In this document: positions 52,530 through 62,756 of the stretch, piece by piece
Numbering within the stretch: the stretch's first letter is position 1
Layout: each line of letters opens with the position of its first letter
Assembly (NCBI GenBank): GCA_964384625.1
Contig: CAYLNH010000005.1
Coordinates: 12,682-76,681, forward strand
Direction of reading: 5' to 3'
Length of the DNA: 64,000 nt
From: CAYLNH01 sp964384625
GTDB lineage: Bacteria > Verrucomicrobiota > Lentisphaeria > JABSQK01
Translations under genes and position numbers: made by a program
Notes under the pieces: model-generated
Told to the model about the DNA's origin: nothing
The model's database searches: none
Seen by the model: only the letters and a program-made list of their open reading frames with translations

Positions 52530-53900
52530 TCAGAACCCGAAGAGCTCCTTCGGCCGGTCGTAGCAGAGCTTCTTTGCGAGTTTGACGGCGGCAGCTTCGG
52601 GGGCTCGGCCCTGGTCGACAATGTCGCCGAGGACATTGGCCAGACAGCGGCGGAACATCTCATGGCGTGAGGCGTAGCTCAGCAACTTGCGGGAGTCGGA
52701 GACCATGCCGGCAAAGTTGGAGAGGCAGTCGACCGTGGCGATGTACTCCAGCTGGCGTTTCATGCCGATGGGCGTGTCATTCAGCCACCAGGCGGAACCG
52801 AGATTGACGTCGGCGCCGAAGGCCCGCGTCAACGTGGCCAGCGTGGCCTGGTGGTGCGGTTCGAGGCAGTAGAGAACGGTTTTCAGCCGGCCGTCGAAAC
52901 GGTTGAGAAAAGCGGTAAGCGGTTCGACGATGGGGACCATGTGGTCGGAAATGTCGCCGCCGGAGTCCGGCCCGATGGCGTCTTTCAGGCTGTCCCGCAC
53001 GTCGCGTACGCAACCGAGGTGCAGTTGGAAGACCCAGCCCTTTTCGGAGTCCATCTCGGCGACTTCGTTGAGGACGTAGGCCATGTAGTTGACGAGTTCA
53101 TCAACGTCGAGGCGTTCGCCCTTGCGCGCCTTTCTGAAGGCGTCGTCGGCGTCGTCTTCTTCGACCTGATAGCCGTACGGGACTTCGACGCCGTGATCGC
53201 TGGCGATGCAGCCGTTTGCCGCGAAATAGTCGTGACAGGTCTGCAGGGCGGCAATCAAGTCGCCGATGTTCTTGAACGTGCCGTTGACGCGGCGCTCGAG
53301 TTTTTCGATGTAGGCCGGCCATTCGGGTTTGAACACATTCATGGCGGCGTCCGGCCGGAAGGTCGGGCGGACCATGCCGGCGATCGGCGAGTCCTGCAGC
53401 GCCTGGTGATGTTCGAGCGAGTCGATCGGGTCGTCGGTGGAACACATCACCTCCACCTTCATCGTCTGCAGCAACGTCTGCGGTTTCATCTCGGGCCTGG
53501 CCAGGATCTCCCTGGTCTTGTCCCAGATCGCGGCGCCGCTGTCCGCCTGAATCAGCGTCTTGATCCCGAGGATACGCTGCAGGTCCAGGTGGACCCATTC
53601 GTAGGTCGGGTTGCCGAGCAGTTCCGGCCAGACCGCCGCCGCTGCCAGCCACTTGTCGCGGTTGTCGGCGGCGCCGGTGATCAACTCCTCGTCGACGCCG
53701 CGTTTGCGGAGGACCTCCCAGACATAATGGTCCGTGGCTCCCTCGATCTGCCAGATGTCGGTATAGTTGTCGTTCCGGGCGATCTCGGCGACGTCGGCGT
53801 GGTTATGGGCGTCGATCAGGGGCAGATCACAGATTTCCTGGAAGATGGTTTTGCCGGCGGAAGACGAGATCAAATAGTCGTTTCCGAGGAACTCAGACAT
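52530..53900 (-). CDS. uxaC: Uronate isomerase
   Basis: Interconverts glucuronate and fructuronate, or galacturonate and tagaturonate, the first step of uronate catabolism. The 456-aa amidohydrolase-fold protein has LPLIDAHNHAD (metal-binding HxH, 27-37), KTLYCLEPHH-like VLYCLEPHHQAT, WWLNDTPIG and the family ending GMVSDSRKLLSYASRHEMFRR. Length is normal. First gene of a three-gene unit with a membrane protein and a beta-helix protein. Divergent from the gene at 54046. Confidence 0.93.
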   Translation of the reverse strand: MSEFLGNDYLISSSAGKTIFQEICDLPLIDAHNHADVAEIARNDNYTDIWQIEGATDHYVWEVLRKRGVDEELITGAADNRDKWLAAAAVWPELLGNPTYEWVHLDLQRILGIKTLIQADSGAAIWDKTREILARPEMKPQTLLQTMKVEVMCSTDDPIDSLEHHQALQDSPIAGMVRPTFRPDAAMNVFKPEWPAYIEKLERRVNGTFKNIGDLIAALQTCHDYFAANGCIASDHGVEVPYGYQVEEDDADDAFRKARKGERLDVDELVNYMAYVLNEVAEMDSEKGWVFQLHLGCVRDVRDSLKDAIGPDSGGDISDHMVPIVEPLTAFLNRFDGRLKTVLYCLEPHHQATLATLTRAFGADVNLGSAWWLNDTPIGMKRQLEYIATVDCLSNFAGMVSDSRKLLSYASRHEMFRRCLANVLGDIVDQGRAPEAAAVKLAKKLCYDRPKELFGF

Positions 53901-54045
53901 GGAAAAACCTCATGGTTTAGGCTTGCAATTGCGGGGGGCAATCAATATCAGTATTAAGAATTGGCAGGCGCCCGAAGGGTTCCTGTCCGGGTGTGGAGCT
54001 ACCCTAGCGTTTGGGGCAATTGATGCAAGACTGGACAAGCCAAAT

Positions 54046-55707
54046 ATGAGCGTGGCAAACGACGAAGCACAACTGGCGGCCCTGGCCGAACGCATTGGCG
54101 GACTGATTGGTTTGCCGCCGGCGAACGTCCAGAGCCTGCTGCCGCTGATCGATGCCGCCGAACTGGATCGGCTCCCCGGCCTGGATGATGCCGAGCTGCT
54201 CAAAGAAAGCACGCGCTTGATCAACCAGGCCTCGTCCGCCGCGCCGCCGCCGGCGACGTCTTCGATCGAAGCCAACGCCGCCGCCGGCAGTGCGGCCAAA
54301 CCGATCAACTCGAAATCTGAAAAACGGCTGGTCCTGCCCAAGCCCGACGCCGCCGGCGCCAGTGGGCTGCAGGTGCCGCAGACCGACGCCGAGGCCCCGA
54401 AATCGCCGGCCGCCGCCGCTCCGCCGGCGCCGCCGCAACCGGCCGCACCCGAACCGCCGGCGCCGCCGCAATCGGCCACACCCAAGGCGAGTATCACGAT
54501 TCAACCGGAAGAGCGGGCCAGCAAATCCACCAACAAGATACCGACCCAGCAGGTGCCGGTGGTTGAACGCGCCCAGCTTGCCGTGTCGGATGACGGGACC
54601 GTCGGCGGCGCCGACGACGCCGACGACGATGTTCAGATCGCCGACGAACGGACGCGAGAGATCAACACCGCTTTCACCGCTTCTCCCGAGGCGACCGAGG
54701 CGGCACCGAAGGTGGACAGCAAGACCAAGCTGATGCTGGCGGCGGCCGGCGGTCTGGCGCTGGTTATCCTGTTGCTGATGGGCATTCTCGCGGTGGTCCT
54801 CCTGCGTGGCCCCCAGGACGCCCCTGAGATGTCCCGGCCGTCGCCGAAGAAGCCCGCTGCCAAACCGGTGGCGGCCCCGCCGCCGGTGAAGCAGAGACCG
54901 AATATGTACGCCTACAAATTCGTCGGCAGCTTCGAGCATGAGGTGGTGCACGAAACGCTGTTCGAAGGCACCCTGACCGGGGTCACGGTCGAGATGTGGA
55001 TCCGGCCGTCGGAGATCGACAAAGTAAAGAACTTTGTGGTGAGCAACAGCGGCGACCGGGTGCAGTTTCGTCTCGGAGTAGGGCAGCGCAAGGGCGAGGC
55101 GGTGGCGATTTTCGACGTGCCGCGGTCGACGAAGGGTTTCTGTTGGGGGCCGATGCCTACAGGCCACGGATGGGTGCATATTGCCGGCGTCTACGACCCG
55201 GAGAAGGCCTTTCTGAAACTGTTCATCAACGGTCGTGAGAAGAGCCACAAGAAGTGCATCGCCAATCCGCGCGTGCGGGCGATCGGCTATCAGCTGAAAG
55301 GCGAAGTCGAAGAAGGTCACGAGCTGCTGCTCGACGAACTGCGGTTGTCGGGCACAGCGGTGTACTCGCACTCGTTCCGGCCGCGACGTGTGCTGAAGGC
55401 GCAGGCGAGTACGAAGTCGCTTCTGCACTTTGAGAAGATCCTGAACGCGGCGGGAAAGCTTGAGGATGCCGGCCGCAGCGGCTTGAAGATTGATTTCAGC
55501 GGGGGCGAGTTCGTTGAAGTTGATGTCGAGGACTTCCGGATTGCGGTTTGGGACGGCAGTCTGGAGCTGCCGGCTGCCCTGTTGCGCCAGATCAGACGCG
55601 AGTACGGAGACGACGATGCCCGGAAGTTTCAGCGGGACTGGGAGAAGTTCTCACCCGAAGAAAAGCGGCGGTTGATCAAGAAGTTCAAGGACAGTCAGGG
55701 CCTCTAA
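54046..55707 (+). CDS. Single-pass protein with C-terminal LamG-like domain
   Basis: A 553-aa protein. A helical N-terminal domain (1-65, ALAERIGGLIGLPPANVQSL) is followed by a Pro/Ala-rich linker (about 66-190), a membrane helix near 230-252 (LMLAAAGGLALVILLLMGIL) and an extracytoplasmic LamG/concanavalin-like domain (about 285-460; LTGVTVEMWIRP, GWVHIAGVYDPE, KLFINGREK), then a charged tail. ATG 54046 is chosen because the in-frame ATG at 53899 lies inside the divergent uxaC start. Neighbour at 55726 follows after 18 bases. Role unknown; glycan or envelope binding is plausible. Confidence 0.7.
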   Translation: MSVANDEAQLAALAERIGGLIGLPPANVQSLLPLIDAAELDRLPGLDDAELLKESTRLINQASSAAPPPATSSIEANAAAGSAAKPINSKSEKRLVLPKPDAAGASGLQVPQTDAEAPKSPAAAAPPAPPQPAAPEPPAPPQSATPKASITIQPEERASKSTNKIPTQQVPVVERAQLAVSDDGTVGGADDADDDVQIADERTREINTAFTASPEATEAAPKVDSKTKLMLAAAGGLALVILLLMGILAVVLLRGPQDAPEMSRPSPKKPAAKPVAAPPPVKQRPNMYAYKFVGSFEHEVVHETLFEGTLTGVTVEMWIRPSEIDKVKNFVVSNSGDRVQFRLGVGQRKGEAVAIFDVPRSTKGFCWGPMPTGHGWVHIAGVYDPEKAFLKLFINGREKSHKKCIANPRVRAIGYQLKGEVEEGHELLLDELRLSGTAVYSHSFRPRRVLKAQASTKSLLHFEKILNAAGKLEDAGRSGLKIDFSGGEFVEVDVEDFRIAVWDGSLELPAALLRQIRREYGDDDARKFQRDWEKFSPEEKRRLIKKFKDSQGL

Positions 55708-55725
55708 GCGGCCTGGCGTTATTCC

Positions 55726-56337
55726 ATGAGTGATGTGTTAAACAGCATTGTGCTGCGTCTCGACGAGTATGTCGACTATTTCTTCGGCAGCGGCGGCCAG
55801 TTCGGTGGACTGTTTGCGACGACGATCCTGATCATACTCTGGCTGGCCTCGGGGGCGTTTGCCGCATCGGTGGCGGAGAAGCGCCTGCATGGTCCGTATC
55901 TTCACTTCTTCGCCGGGCTGCTGGTCCCGGTTCTCTATCCCCTGGCGGCCATGGCCTTGCTGCGGATCCCCGAGCGGTTTCGCAAGAAGAAGACAGCCGA
56001 ACAGGAAGAGGAATTCTCGCCGATCGACGCACCGCCGCCGGTATCCGGGTCGCCCCCGAAAAAGAGGCAGAGAAAAGAGATCGGCACCGTTTCCGAAGAC
56101 ACGCTGTCGACCCACAGTTCGGTGTACAGCCAGGCGTACTTCAAGGGGATATGTTTTGACGAGGTCGGCCGTTCCCGGGGACCGTTCAGCCTGGTGGTTG
56201 AGGGCGTGGAATTGCGGATCGAGCGGATCGTCGATGCCATGGAGCAGTCCGTCGCGGTCGAAACCGTCAATGCCGACGGCAAACTGCAGACGTTGCGCGT
56301 GCCGTACGAGAAGATCGAGTCGTGCCGCGAGATTTAG
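55726..56337 (+). CDS. Two-helix membrane protein of unknown function
   Basis: 203 aa. Membrane helices at about 29-48 and 59-80, a charged Pro-rich linker, then a cytoplasmic C-terminal domain of about 70 residues (GPFSLVVEGVELRIERIVDAM, LRVPYEKIESC). Not recognised. Immediately downstream of the LamG protein, probably one operon. Confidence 0.6.
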   Translation: MSDVLNSIVLRLDEYVDYFFGSGGQFGGLFATTILIILWLASGAFAASVAEKRLHGPYLHFFAGLLVPVLYPLAAMALLRIPERFRKKKTAEQEEEFSPIDAPPPVSGSPPKKRQRKEIGTVSEDTLSTHSSVYSQAYFKGICFDEVGRSRGPFSLVVEGVELRIERIVDAMEQSVAVETVNADGKLQTLRVPYEKIESCREI

Positions 56338-56505
56338 CGCGGCAGCGGGCGGCGACCTGATCTTTGTGTTTGTGCCCTCGACTTCCCCCGCGCTTGGGTG
56401 TATTGTCGCCGCTTCCCGTTTTGCGTGGCCGCGGACGCGCCGTCGTTATCGCCGAAGACCGCCCGTGGTTGACGAAGCCAGACCAAGAAGACCGAGGTAC
56501 AATCG

Positions 56506-59500
56506 ATGTTTGATACTGTGACGCCGCAAGTCAATTTCGCCGAGGAGGAGCAGGAGGTCCTGGCGTTCTGGCGCGAGCACGAGACCTTCCGCAAATCTCT
56601 GGATCAGCGCCGCGATGCCGACGAGTATGTCTTCTACGACGGCCCGCCGTTTGCCACCGGTCTGCCGCACTACGGCCATCTCCTGGCAGGTACCATTAAA
56701 GACGTGGTCCCGCGTTATCAGACGATGTGCGGCAAATTCGTTGACCGCGTGTTCGGCTGGGATTGCCACGGGCTGCCGGTCGAGAACGAGATGGAGAAGA
56801 CGCTTGGCATTGACAGCAAGCACGAGATTGAAGAATATGGCGTCGGCAAGTTCAACGAAGCCTGCCGCAGTATCGTCCTCAAATACACGTCCGAATGGGA
56901 AGCCATTGTGGAACGTATGGGACGCTGGGTCGATTTTGAACATGGCTATCGGACCATGGACCGCAACTATATGGAATCGATCTGGTGGGTGTTCAAACAG
57001 CTTTGGGACAAGGGCCTGATTTATGAGGGCAACAAGATCATGTGGTACTGCCCGCGCTGTTCCACGCCCCTGTCCAATTTCGAAGTCAACCAGGGCTACG
57101 TTGAGGTCGTAGACCCCGCCATCACCGTTCGCTTTAAGGTTGACGGCGCCGAGAATACCTGGTTCCTGGCCTGGACGACGACCCCCTGGACGTTGCCCGC
57201 GAACCTGGCTTTGACGGTCGGTCTCGATATCGACTACGTCGAAGTGGAGGACAACGGCGACCACTATATCCTCGGTGCGGCGCTCTTGCCTGTGTACTGG
57301 CGTAAGCAAGAACCGAAGATTGTCCGCCACTGCAAGGGCGCCGACCTGGTCGGGATGACCTACGAGCCGTTGTTTGATTACTTCGCCGACCTTAAGAAGG
57401 AGGGTGCGTATCGCGTCATCAGTGGTGACTTCGTCAGCACGGAAGAAGGTACGGGCATTGTCCACACGGCCCCCGGTTTCGGTGAAGAAGACCATGAGGC
57501 CGGTAGGGCGAACAATCTGCCCAGTGTCTGCCCGCTCGACGACGAGGGCAAGTACACGTCCGACGTCTCCGACTACGCCGGTCGGTTTGTGAAGGACTGT
57601 GACCTGGACATCATGAAGCGCCTGAAGGAGGAGCACAAGCTCGTCCACAAGACGACCTGTAAGCACAATTACCCGCACTGCTGGCGCTGCGATGCTCCGT
57701 TGCTGAACAAGGCAATCTCCACCTGGTTCGTGGCCGTTGAGAAGATCAAGGAAAGCATGTTGAAGGCCAACGCTCAGATCCTCTGGGTGCCCGATCATCT
57801 GCGCGACGGCCGGTTCGGCAAGTGGCTCGAGGGCGCCCGGGACTGGGCGATCTCACGAAATCGCTACTGGGGTTGTCCCCTGCCGATCTGGCGCAATCAG
57901 GAGGCGGGTGAGGTCGTCTGCGTCGGTTCCATCGAGGAACTGGAGAAGCTCGCCGGGAAGCCGGTGGAGGACATCCACAAACACTTCGTCGACGAAATCG
58001 AACTGCCGGGCGGCCTGCAGCGCGTACCGGAAGTCCTGGACTGTTGGTTCGAAAGCGGCTCCATGCCCTACGCCCAACGCCACTACCCCTTCGAGAACCG
58101 ACAGTGGCTGGAAGAGCACTTCCCGGCTGACTTCATCGCCGAAGGTCTCGACCAGACCCGCGGCTGGTTCTACACGCTTGTCGTTCTCGGCGCGGCGCTG
58201 TTTGACAAGCCGGCGTTCCAGAACGTCATTGTCAACGGCATGGTCCTGGCCGAGGACGGCAAGAAGATGTCCAAGCGCCTGAAGAACTACCCGGATCCGA
58301 TGTACATCATGGATACCTACGGCGCCGACGCGATGCGGCTGTATATGCTGTCGTCGCCGGTTGTCCGGGCTGACGATATGCGGTTCTCGGAAAGCCGCCA
58401 CATGATCACACTGGAGAACGGTAAGCAGGTGCAGACGCCCGATGGCGTGCAGGAGACCATGCGGAATGTGATGATCCCGATGTGGAACGCCTACAGCTTC
58501 TTTGTCACGTATGCCAAGGTGGACGGCTGGGAACCCGCTTCCGGCACCCCGGCGACGTCGCCGGAGGTGCTGGAGCATCCGCTGGACCGGTGGATCATCT
58601 CGCGTCTGGAAGGATTGGTCCGGGATGTGCGGGCCAGTATGGACGCTTATGAGCTGCAGCCTGCAGCCTGCCGTTTTGTCGAGTTTGTGGATCAGTTGAC
58701 CAACTGGTATATCCGGCGCAGCCGCCGGCGGTTCTGGAAAAGCCGGAATGATACGGATAAAGATCAGGCCTACGCCACGCTCTATCATGTCCTGATTACG
58801 TTCTGCCGGGCAGCGGCCCCGTTCATTCCGTTCATGACGGAGACGATCTTCCGCAACTTACGGTACGAAAGGCTGCCGGAGTCCGTGCATCTCTGCGACT
58901 ATCCAGTCCCCGAAGAACGCTGGCTCAATGCCGATCTGGACCGCCGCATGGCCCTGGCTCAGACTGCGGTTTCTCTCGGCCGCTACCTGCGAAGTCAGGC
59001 TGCGGTGCGCAATCGCCAGCCGTTGCGCGAGGTCCATTTGGTGTCGATCAATGAACGAGCGCGGGAGGACCTCGGCGTCATGCAGGAACTGATTGCTGAT
59101 GAATTAAATGTGAAGCAGGTCCGGATTGAGGAAGACGAGCACGAGCTCGTGCACCTGCAGGCAAAAGCCAACTTCAAGAAGCTCGGTCGTCAGCTCGGGC
59201 CCAAGATGAAAGCGGCGGCAGCGGCGATCAGCGCGCTGGAGCCGGCTCAGATTGAAAATCTGCGGCACGGCAATATAGTAACAATACAGTTCGACGAGGG
59301 TGAGAATCTTGATCTCACCCTGGACGATATCGAAATTAGACGGGAAGAAAAGCCAGGGCTGGCGGTCGCCAATGAAGGCGAGGTGACCGTAGCCCTTGAT
59401 TTGAATTTAGACCATGCTCTTGAACTGGAAGGCATCGCGGGCGAAATTAAACATGCGATTCAGGAGAAACGGAAGGCCTTGATGCTGGCCGTGACCGACC

Positions 59501-59685
59501 GCATCCAGACGACCGTTGCGGGGACTGCCCGCATCGGCGAAGCCTTGGCCGCGCACCGCGATTATCTCAAGACTGAAACCCTCTGTGAACAGCTTTCTTT
59601 TCAGGAAGCTGCCGTTGCGGAAGCCGCGCCGGAAGCCGCCAAAGTCGGCGAGGACTGGATCGCTGTGAACGTGGAGAAGCTCTGA
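56506..59685 (+). CDS. ileS: Isoleucyl-tRNA synthetase, IleS2 type
   Basis: Charges tRNA-Ile. 1059 aa with the class I signature HYGH (55-58) in PPFATGLPHYGH, the editing domain with TTTPWTLPANLAL, WFESGSMPYAQ, and KMSKR near 587-591 (GKKMSKRLKNYP). HYGH and the length point to the eukaryote-like IleS2 lineage, whose members often tolerate mupirocin. GAGGT lies before the ATG. No T-box leader was found in the 168-base gap upstream. Confidence 0.95.
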   Translation: MFDTVTPQVNFAEEEQEVLAFWREHETFRKSLDQRRDADEYVFYDGPPFATGLPHYGHLLAGTIKDVVPRYQTMCGKFVDRVFGWDCHGLPVENEMEKTLGIDSKHEIEEYGVGKFNEACRSIVLKYTSEWEAIVERMGRWVDFEHGYRTMDRNYMESIWWVFKQLWDKGLIYEGNKIMWYCPRCSTPLSNFEVNQGYVEVVDPAITVRFKVDGAENTWFLAWTTTPWTLPANLALTVGLDIDYVEVEDNGDHYILGAALLPVYWRKQEPKIVRHCKGADLVGMTYEPLFDYFADLKKEGAYRVISGDFVSTEEGTGIVHTAPGFGEEDHEAGRANNLPSVCPLDDEGKYTSDVSDYAGRFVKDCDLDIMKRLKEEHKLVHKTTCKHNYPHCWRCDAPLLNKAISTWFVAVEKIKESMLKANAQILWVPDHLRDGRFGKWLEGARDWAISRNRYWGCPLPIWRNQEAGEVVCVGSIEELEKLAGKPVEDIHKHFVDEIELPGGLQRVPEVLDCWFESGSMPYAQRHYPFENRQWLEEHFPADFIAEGLDQTRGWFYTLVVLGAALFDKPAFQNVIVNGMVLAEDGKKMSKRLKNYPDPMYIMDTYGADAMRLYMLSSPVVRADDMRFSESRHMITLENGKQVQTPDGVQETMRNVMIPMWNAYSFFVTYAKVDGWEPASGTPATSPEVLEHPLDRWIISRLEGLVRDVRASMDAYELQPAACRFVEFVDQLTNWYIRRSRRRFWKSRNDTDKDQAYATLYHVLITFCRAAAPFIPFMTETIFRNLRYERLPESVHLCDYPVPEERWLNADLDRRMALAQTAVSLGRYLRSQAAVRNRQPLREVHLVSINERAREDLGVMQELIADELNVKQVRIEEDEHELVHLQAKANFKKLGRQLGPKMKAAAAAISALEPAQIENLRHGNIVTIQFDEGENLDLTLDDIEIRREEKPGLAVANEGEVTVALDLNLDHALELEGIAGEIKHAIQEKRKALMLAVTDRIQTTVAGTARIGEALAAHRDYLKTETLCEQLSFQEAAVAEAAPEAAKVGEDWIAVNVEKL

Positions 59686-59699
59686 GGTCAAGACTCTGA

Positions 59700-61196
59700 A
59701 TGCAGGATATCTGTCCATACTGCAATACCACGATTGACATCCCGGACGATGTCGCTGAGTTCACCTGCCCCTCCTGCGGCGCCTTGCTGGCTCTGGATAA
59801 TGAGGAAGGCCCGGCGCCGGCGCCGGCAGCCCCGGTCGCCGCGCCCCCAGCTCCGATTTCAGCCTCGCCGGCCCCCGCTCAGACGCCGTCCGGGTCTGTG
59901 CCCAAACCGACCAGGCCGGAGGCCCGGGAGCCGGGGGCCCCCCAGTCCCCGGACGCGGCGTCGGACGCGCAGGTCCCGCCCGATGTCGATCTGTCAAAGG
60001 TCAAGATTGCCAAGCCCGTCGATGTCGATGTGGTGAGCGGTCTGGTGGCGACCAGTACCACCAAGGCTTCCCGGCGCGAAGCCCAGAAGCAGGCCAATCA
60101 GCCGGCCGCCGGCGGCAGTCAGGTGCGTATCCTCGGCAGCAGCCATGAGTTCAAACTCGAGTCCGACGGCAGCGCCTCAACGGATTCTGGGCAGTTGTCT
60201 CATACTGACGCGATTCGCATCTCTGAGGAGGCCCGCAAAGAGGCTGAGGCGGAAGCCGACCGCATCGCCGCACAAGCGCGCGAAGATGCGCAGTCGGAGG
60301 CTGCCCGAATTGCTGAGGAAGCCAAACGGGAAGCCGAAAAGGCCCGGCGCGAAGCCGAAGAAGCCAGACGGAAGGCGGAAGAGGAAGCCCGGGCCTTTGC
60401 GGAAGAAGCCAGACGAAAGGCGGAGGCTGAGGCCGCTCGAATTCAGGAAGAGGCCCGCCGTCAGGCAGAAGAATTCCGTAAGAAACAAGCCGCCGAGATC
60501 GCGAAGCAGAAAGCCAAAGCCGCTGCCATCGAAAAGGCCAAACGCGAAGCAATTCAGGCCGCCCGCGAAAAGGCTAAGCGTAAACTCATCGAAGAACGGA
60601 AACGCCAGGCCCTTGAAAAGGCGAAGCAAGCCCAGGAACGCGACAGCAAGAAGCAGAGAGAGCGTGAGCTCTTTATGAAGGAATACGAGGAAAAACTGCG
60701 CAAACAGCTTGAGGCGGAAGTCAGCGAAATGGAGAGGGAAGTCTCCACCGATACGGCGTCCGCCAAAAAGGAAAAGCCGGCGGCGGAAGAGCCCGATGAT
60801 GCCGACAAGGCTGAGAACAAGACGACTACCGGCGCCGGGAAAAAGAAGCGAAAAATGCGCGGCAAAACCAGAGCCGGTTCGCCGCGCCGCAAGCTTCGCG
60901 TAAAACGTCGGCCGAAGACCAAAACCAACACTGACGCAGATTCAGATGTCGGGGAGGACGGGAAGAAGAAGGCAGGCAAATCAGAGGACGAGAAGACATC
61001 CGAAGGCGAGCCCAAGTCCGAGAAGAAGTCCGAGAAGAAGTCCGAGCCCAAGTCCGAGAAGAAGTCCGAGAAGAAGTCCGAGAAGAAGTCCGAAGACGAC
61101 CCCAAGGCCAACGAGAAATCCGATTCGTCTGCTGCCGAAGAAACGACAGAAGACACCGGTGATGCCGGTGCCGACAAGAAGACTGACGATCATTAA
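59700..61196 (+). CDS. Zinc-ribbon coiled-coil protein with Lys/Ser/Glu repeats
   Basis: A 498-aa protein. A zinc ribbon (CPYCNTTI...CPSCGALL, 5-30) is followed by a Pro/Ala linker (about 37-95), a long charged coiled coil (about 170-345, AEEARRKAEEEARAFAEEA style) and a basic patch (GKKKRKMRGKTRAGSPRRKL). A tail of KSEKKSEKKSEP repeats (about 435-465) comes last. No membrane helix. The low-complexity tail is a 12-base DNA repeat. Adjacent to a gene of similar style at 61225. Function unknown. Confidence 0.65.
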   Translation: MQDICPYCNTTIDIPDDVAEFTCPSCGALLALDNEEGPAPAPAAPVAAPPAPISASPAPAQTPSGSVPKPTRPEAREPGAPQSPDAASDAQVPPDVDLSKVKIAKPVDVDVVSGLVATSTTKASRREAQKQANQPAAGGSQVRILGSSHEFKLESDGSASTDSGQLSHTDAIRISEEARKEAEAEADRIAAQAREDAQSEAARIAEEAKREAEKARREAEEARRKAEEEARAFAEEARRKAEAEAARIQEEARRQAEEFRKKQAAEIAKQKAKAAAIEKAKREAIQAAREKAKRKLIEERKRQALEKAKQAQERDSKKQRERELFMKEYEEKLRKQLEAEVSEMEREVSTDTASAKKEKPAAEEPDDADKAENKTTTGAGKKKRKMRGKTRAGSPRRKLRVKRRPKTKTNTDADSDVGEDGKKKAGKSEDEKTSEGEPKSEKKSEKKSEPKSEKKSEKKSEKKSEDDPKANEKSDSSAAEETTEDTGDAGADKKTDDH

Positions 61197-61224
61197 TCCC
61201 GCATGACCAGAGGACCCCGACCGA

Positions 61225-62545
61225 ATGGATGATGCCTCCAATAAAGACCTCGAGAAGGAACTGAAAGAACAGCTCGAACGCGAGCTCGAGGAACGCCGGC
61301 AGGACGCCGCCAAGCCCGGTGATCTCTCGGCTGAGACTGCTGGAGATGGGGGTGAAGGAACGTCTGACGCCGACGATAAAGACGATACCCGAGCGGCACT
61401 TGAGGATGAACTGCGCCAGGCACTCGATGCTGAGTTGAGCCCCGCCGATGCGGCTGAACCTGATGACGCCAGGAAACAACTCGAGGCCGAGTTGCAGCGT
61501 GAGCTGAGCGAGCGAGTCGAGACCAGACCGGGCGAAAAGAAAGACGACGCCGAAAAGAAAGACGACGCCGAGAAGAAAGACGACGCCGAGAAGAAAGACG
61601 ACGCCGAGAAGAAAGACGACGCCGAGANNNNNNNNNNNNNNNNNNNNNNNNNNNNNNNNNNNNNNNNNNNNNNNNNNNNNNNNNNNNNNNNNNNNNNNNN
61701 NNNNNNNNNNNNNNNNNNNNNNNNNNNAGAAAGACGACGCCGAAAAGAAAGACGACGCCGAAAAGAAAGACGCGAAGAAAAAGGGTGACAGCGACGACCT
61801 GAAAAAGAAGGCCCGTCCCAAACGGCCTGCGAAGGCCAGAAAACCAAGGCGGGGGAAGGGGGCGTCGCGGACCCGGTCGAACAAGCAGCTTACCGAACAG
61901 GACATCAAGATTCTTGAAGAGAAGGCCAAGATCGATGCCCGCTTCAAGAAGATGAAGTATATCATCTATCCGCTGATCACGGTCTGCAGTATCATCGTCG
62001 GCGCCGTCATCCTGACCACTTGCGGCAGGGAGCGCGAGGCCGGTGATATGCGAGTCAGGAAGACCATCCGGCACGGCGGCAAAGTCAGTATTGGCGGCAA
62101 TGGTCACAAATCCAATGGCGGCGGACCGGCAGCGAAATTGGAACGGCCCATCGAAGTCACGGATTTCCGCACCCTGGGGATGGAGGTCGCCCGGTTAAAG
62201 GGCAAGGGCCAGCTCCAGCAGGCAGTTAATACAATTAACAAGTATAAGACCGAACACAGTGAGGATGCCACCAAGTGTCGCGCCATGGTGGACGGGATTG
62301 TCAGGGAATTTGTGGAATCGCCAAATGCCGGCAGCCAGGACTGGCGCAATGTGAAGAGCCAGGCTGAGATGCTTGGGAAGGGCGACAATGCGGCAGAAAT
62401 CCAGCAGGCAATCACTCTCCTCGGTAACTTCTGGAATACCCATCCCAATGAACGCTTCGCTGCCGACCACTTGATCAATGTGTACACTGCCCGCTATCTG
62501 GAAGTTGACGGTGGTATGCCGAATGACCCGCGCCAATTCGAGTAA
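61225..62545 (+). CDS. Charged-repeat single-pass protein, interrupted by assembly gap
   Basis: Starts MDDASNKDLEKELKEQLERE, then an acidic coiled coil and at least five 18-base units encoding KDDAEK before the gap. After the gap the same repeat resumes and leads through a basic stretch (KARPKRPAKARKPRRGKG) into a membrane helix (residues YIIYPLITVCSIIVGAVIL, nucleotides about 61958-62014) and a helical C-terminal domain of about 160 residues. The two halves are one base out of register across 100 N, so the true gap is not 100 bases. Treated as one gene. Confidence 0.7.
61628..61727. other. Assembly gap of 100 N in a tandem repeat
   Basis: A default-size gap inside the 18-base KDDAEK-coding repeat. 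An in-frame repair needs a true length that is a multiple of three, most simply a multiple of 18 adjusted for the unit phase. Confidence 0.95.
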
Positions 62546-62756
62546 GACCGGTGCCGCAATCCGTTGGTGCTCTATCGGGAGCAGTTCTGGTTCTCAGCCG
62601 GGCATCAACGAGGATCGCAGCGAGCTTTTGAGGAAGCAGAATCAGAAACCTTTGGCTGAGAACGCTCTGGCGCACTGGAAGCAACTGCAGGACAAAGTGC
62701 CGAGTGATATTTCCGCCGACCCCTGAGGGGGGCAAAACTGGAGGAGGCAGGAGAAG

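Noticed and set aside
56338..56505. T-box riboswitch before ileS
   Set aside because: No T-box core word or terminator/antiterminator pair could be found in the 168-base leader.
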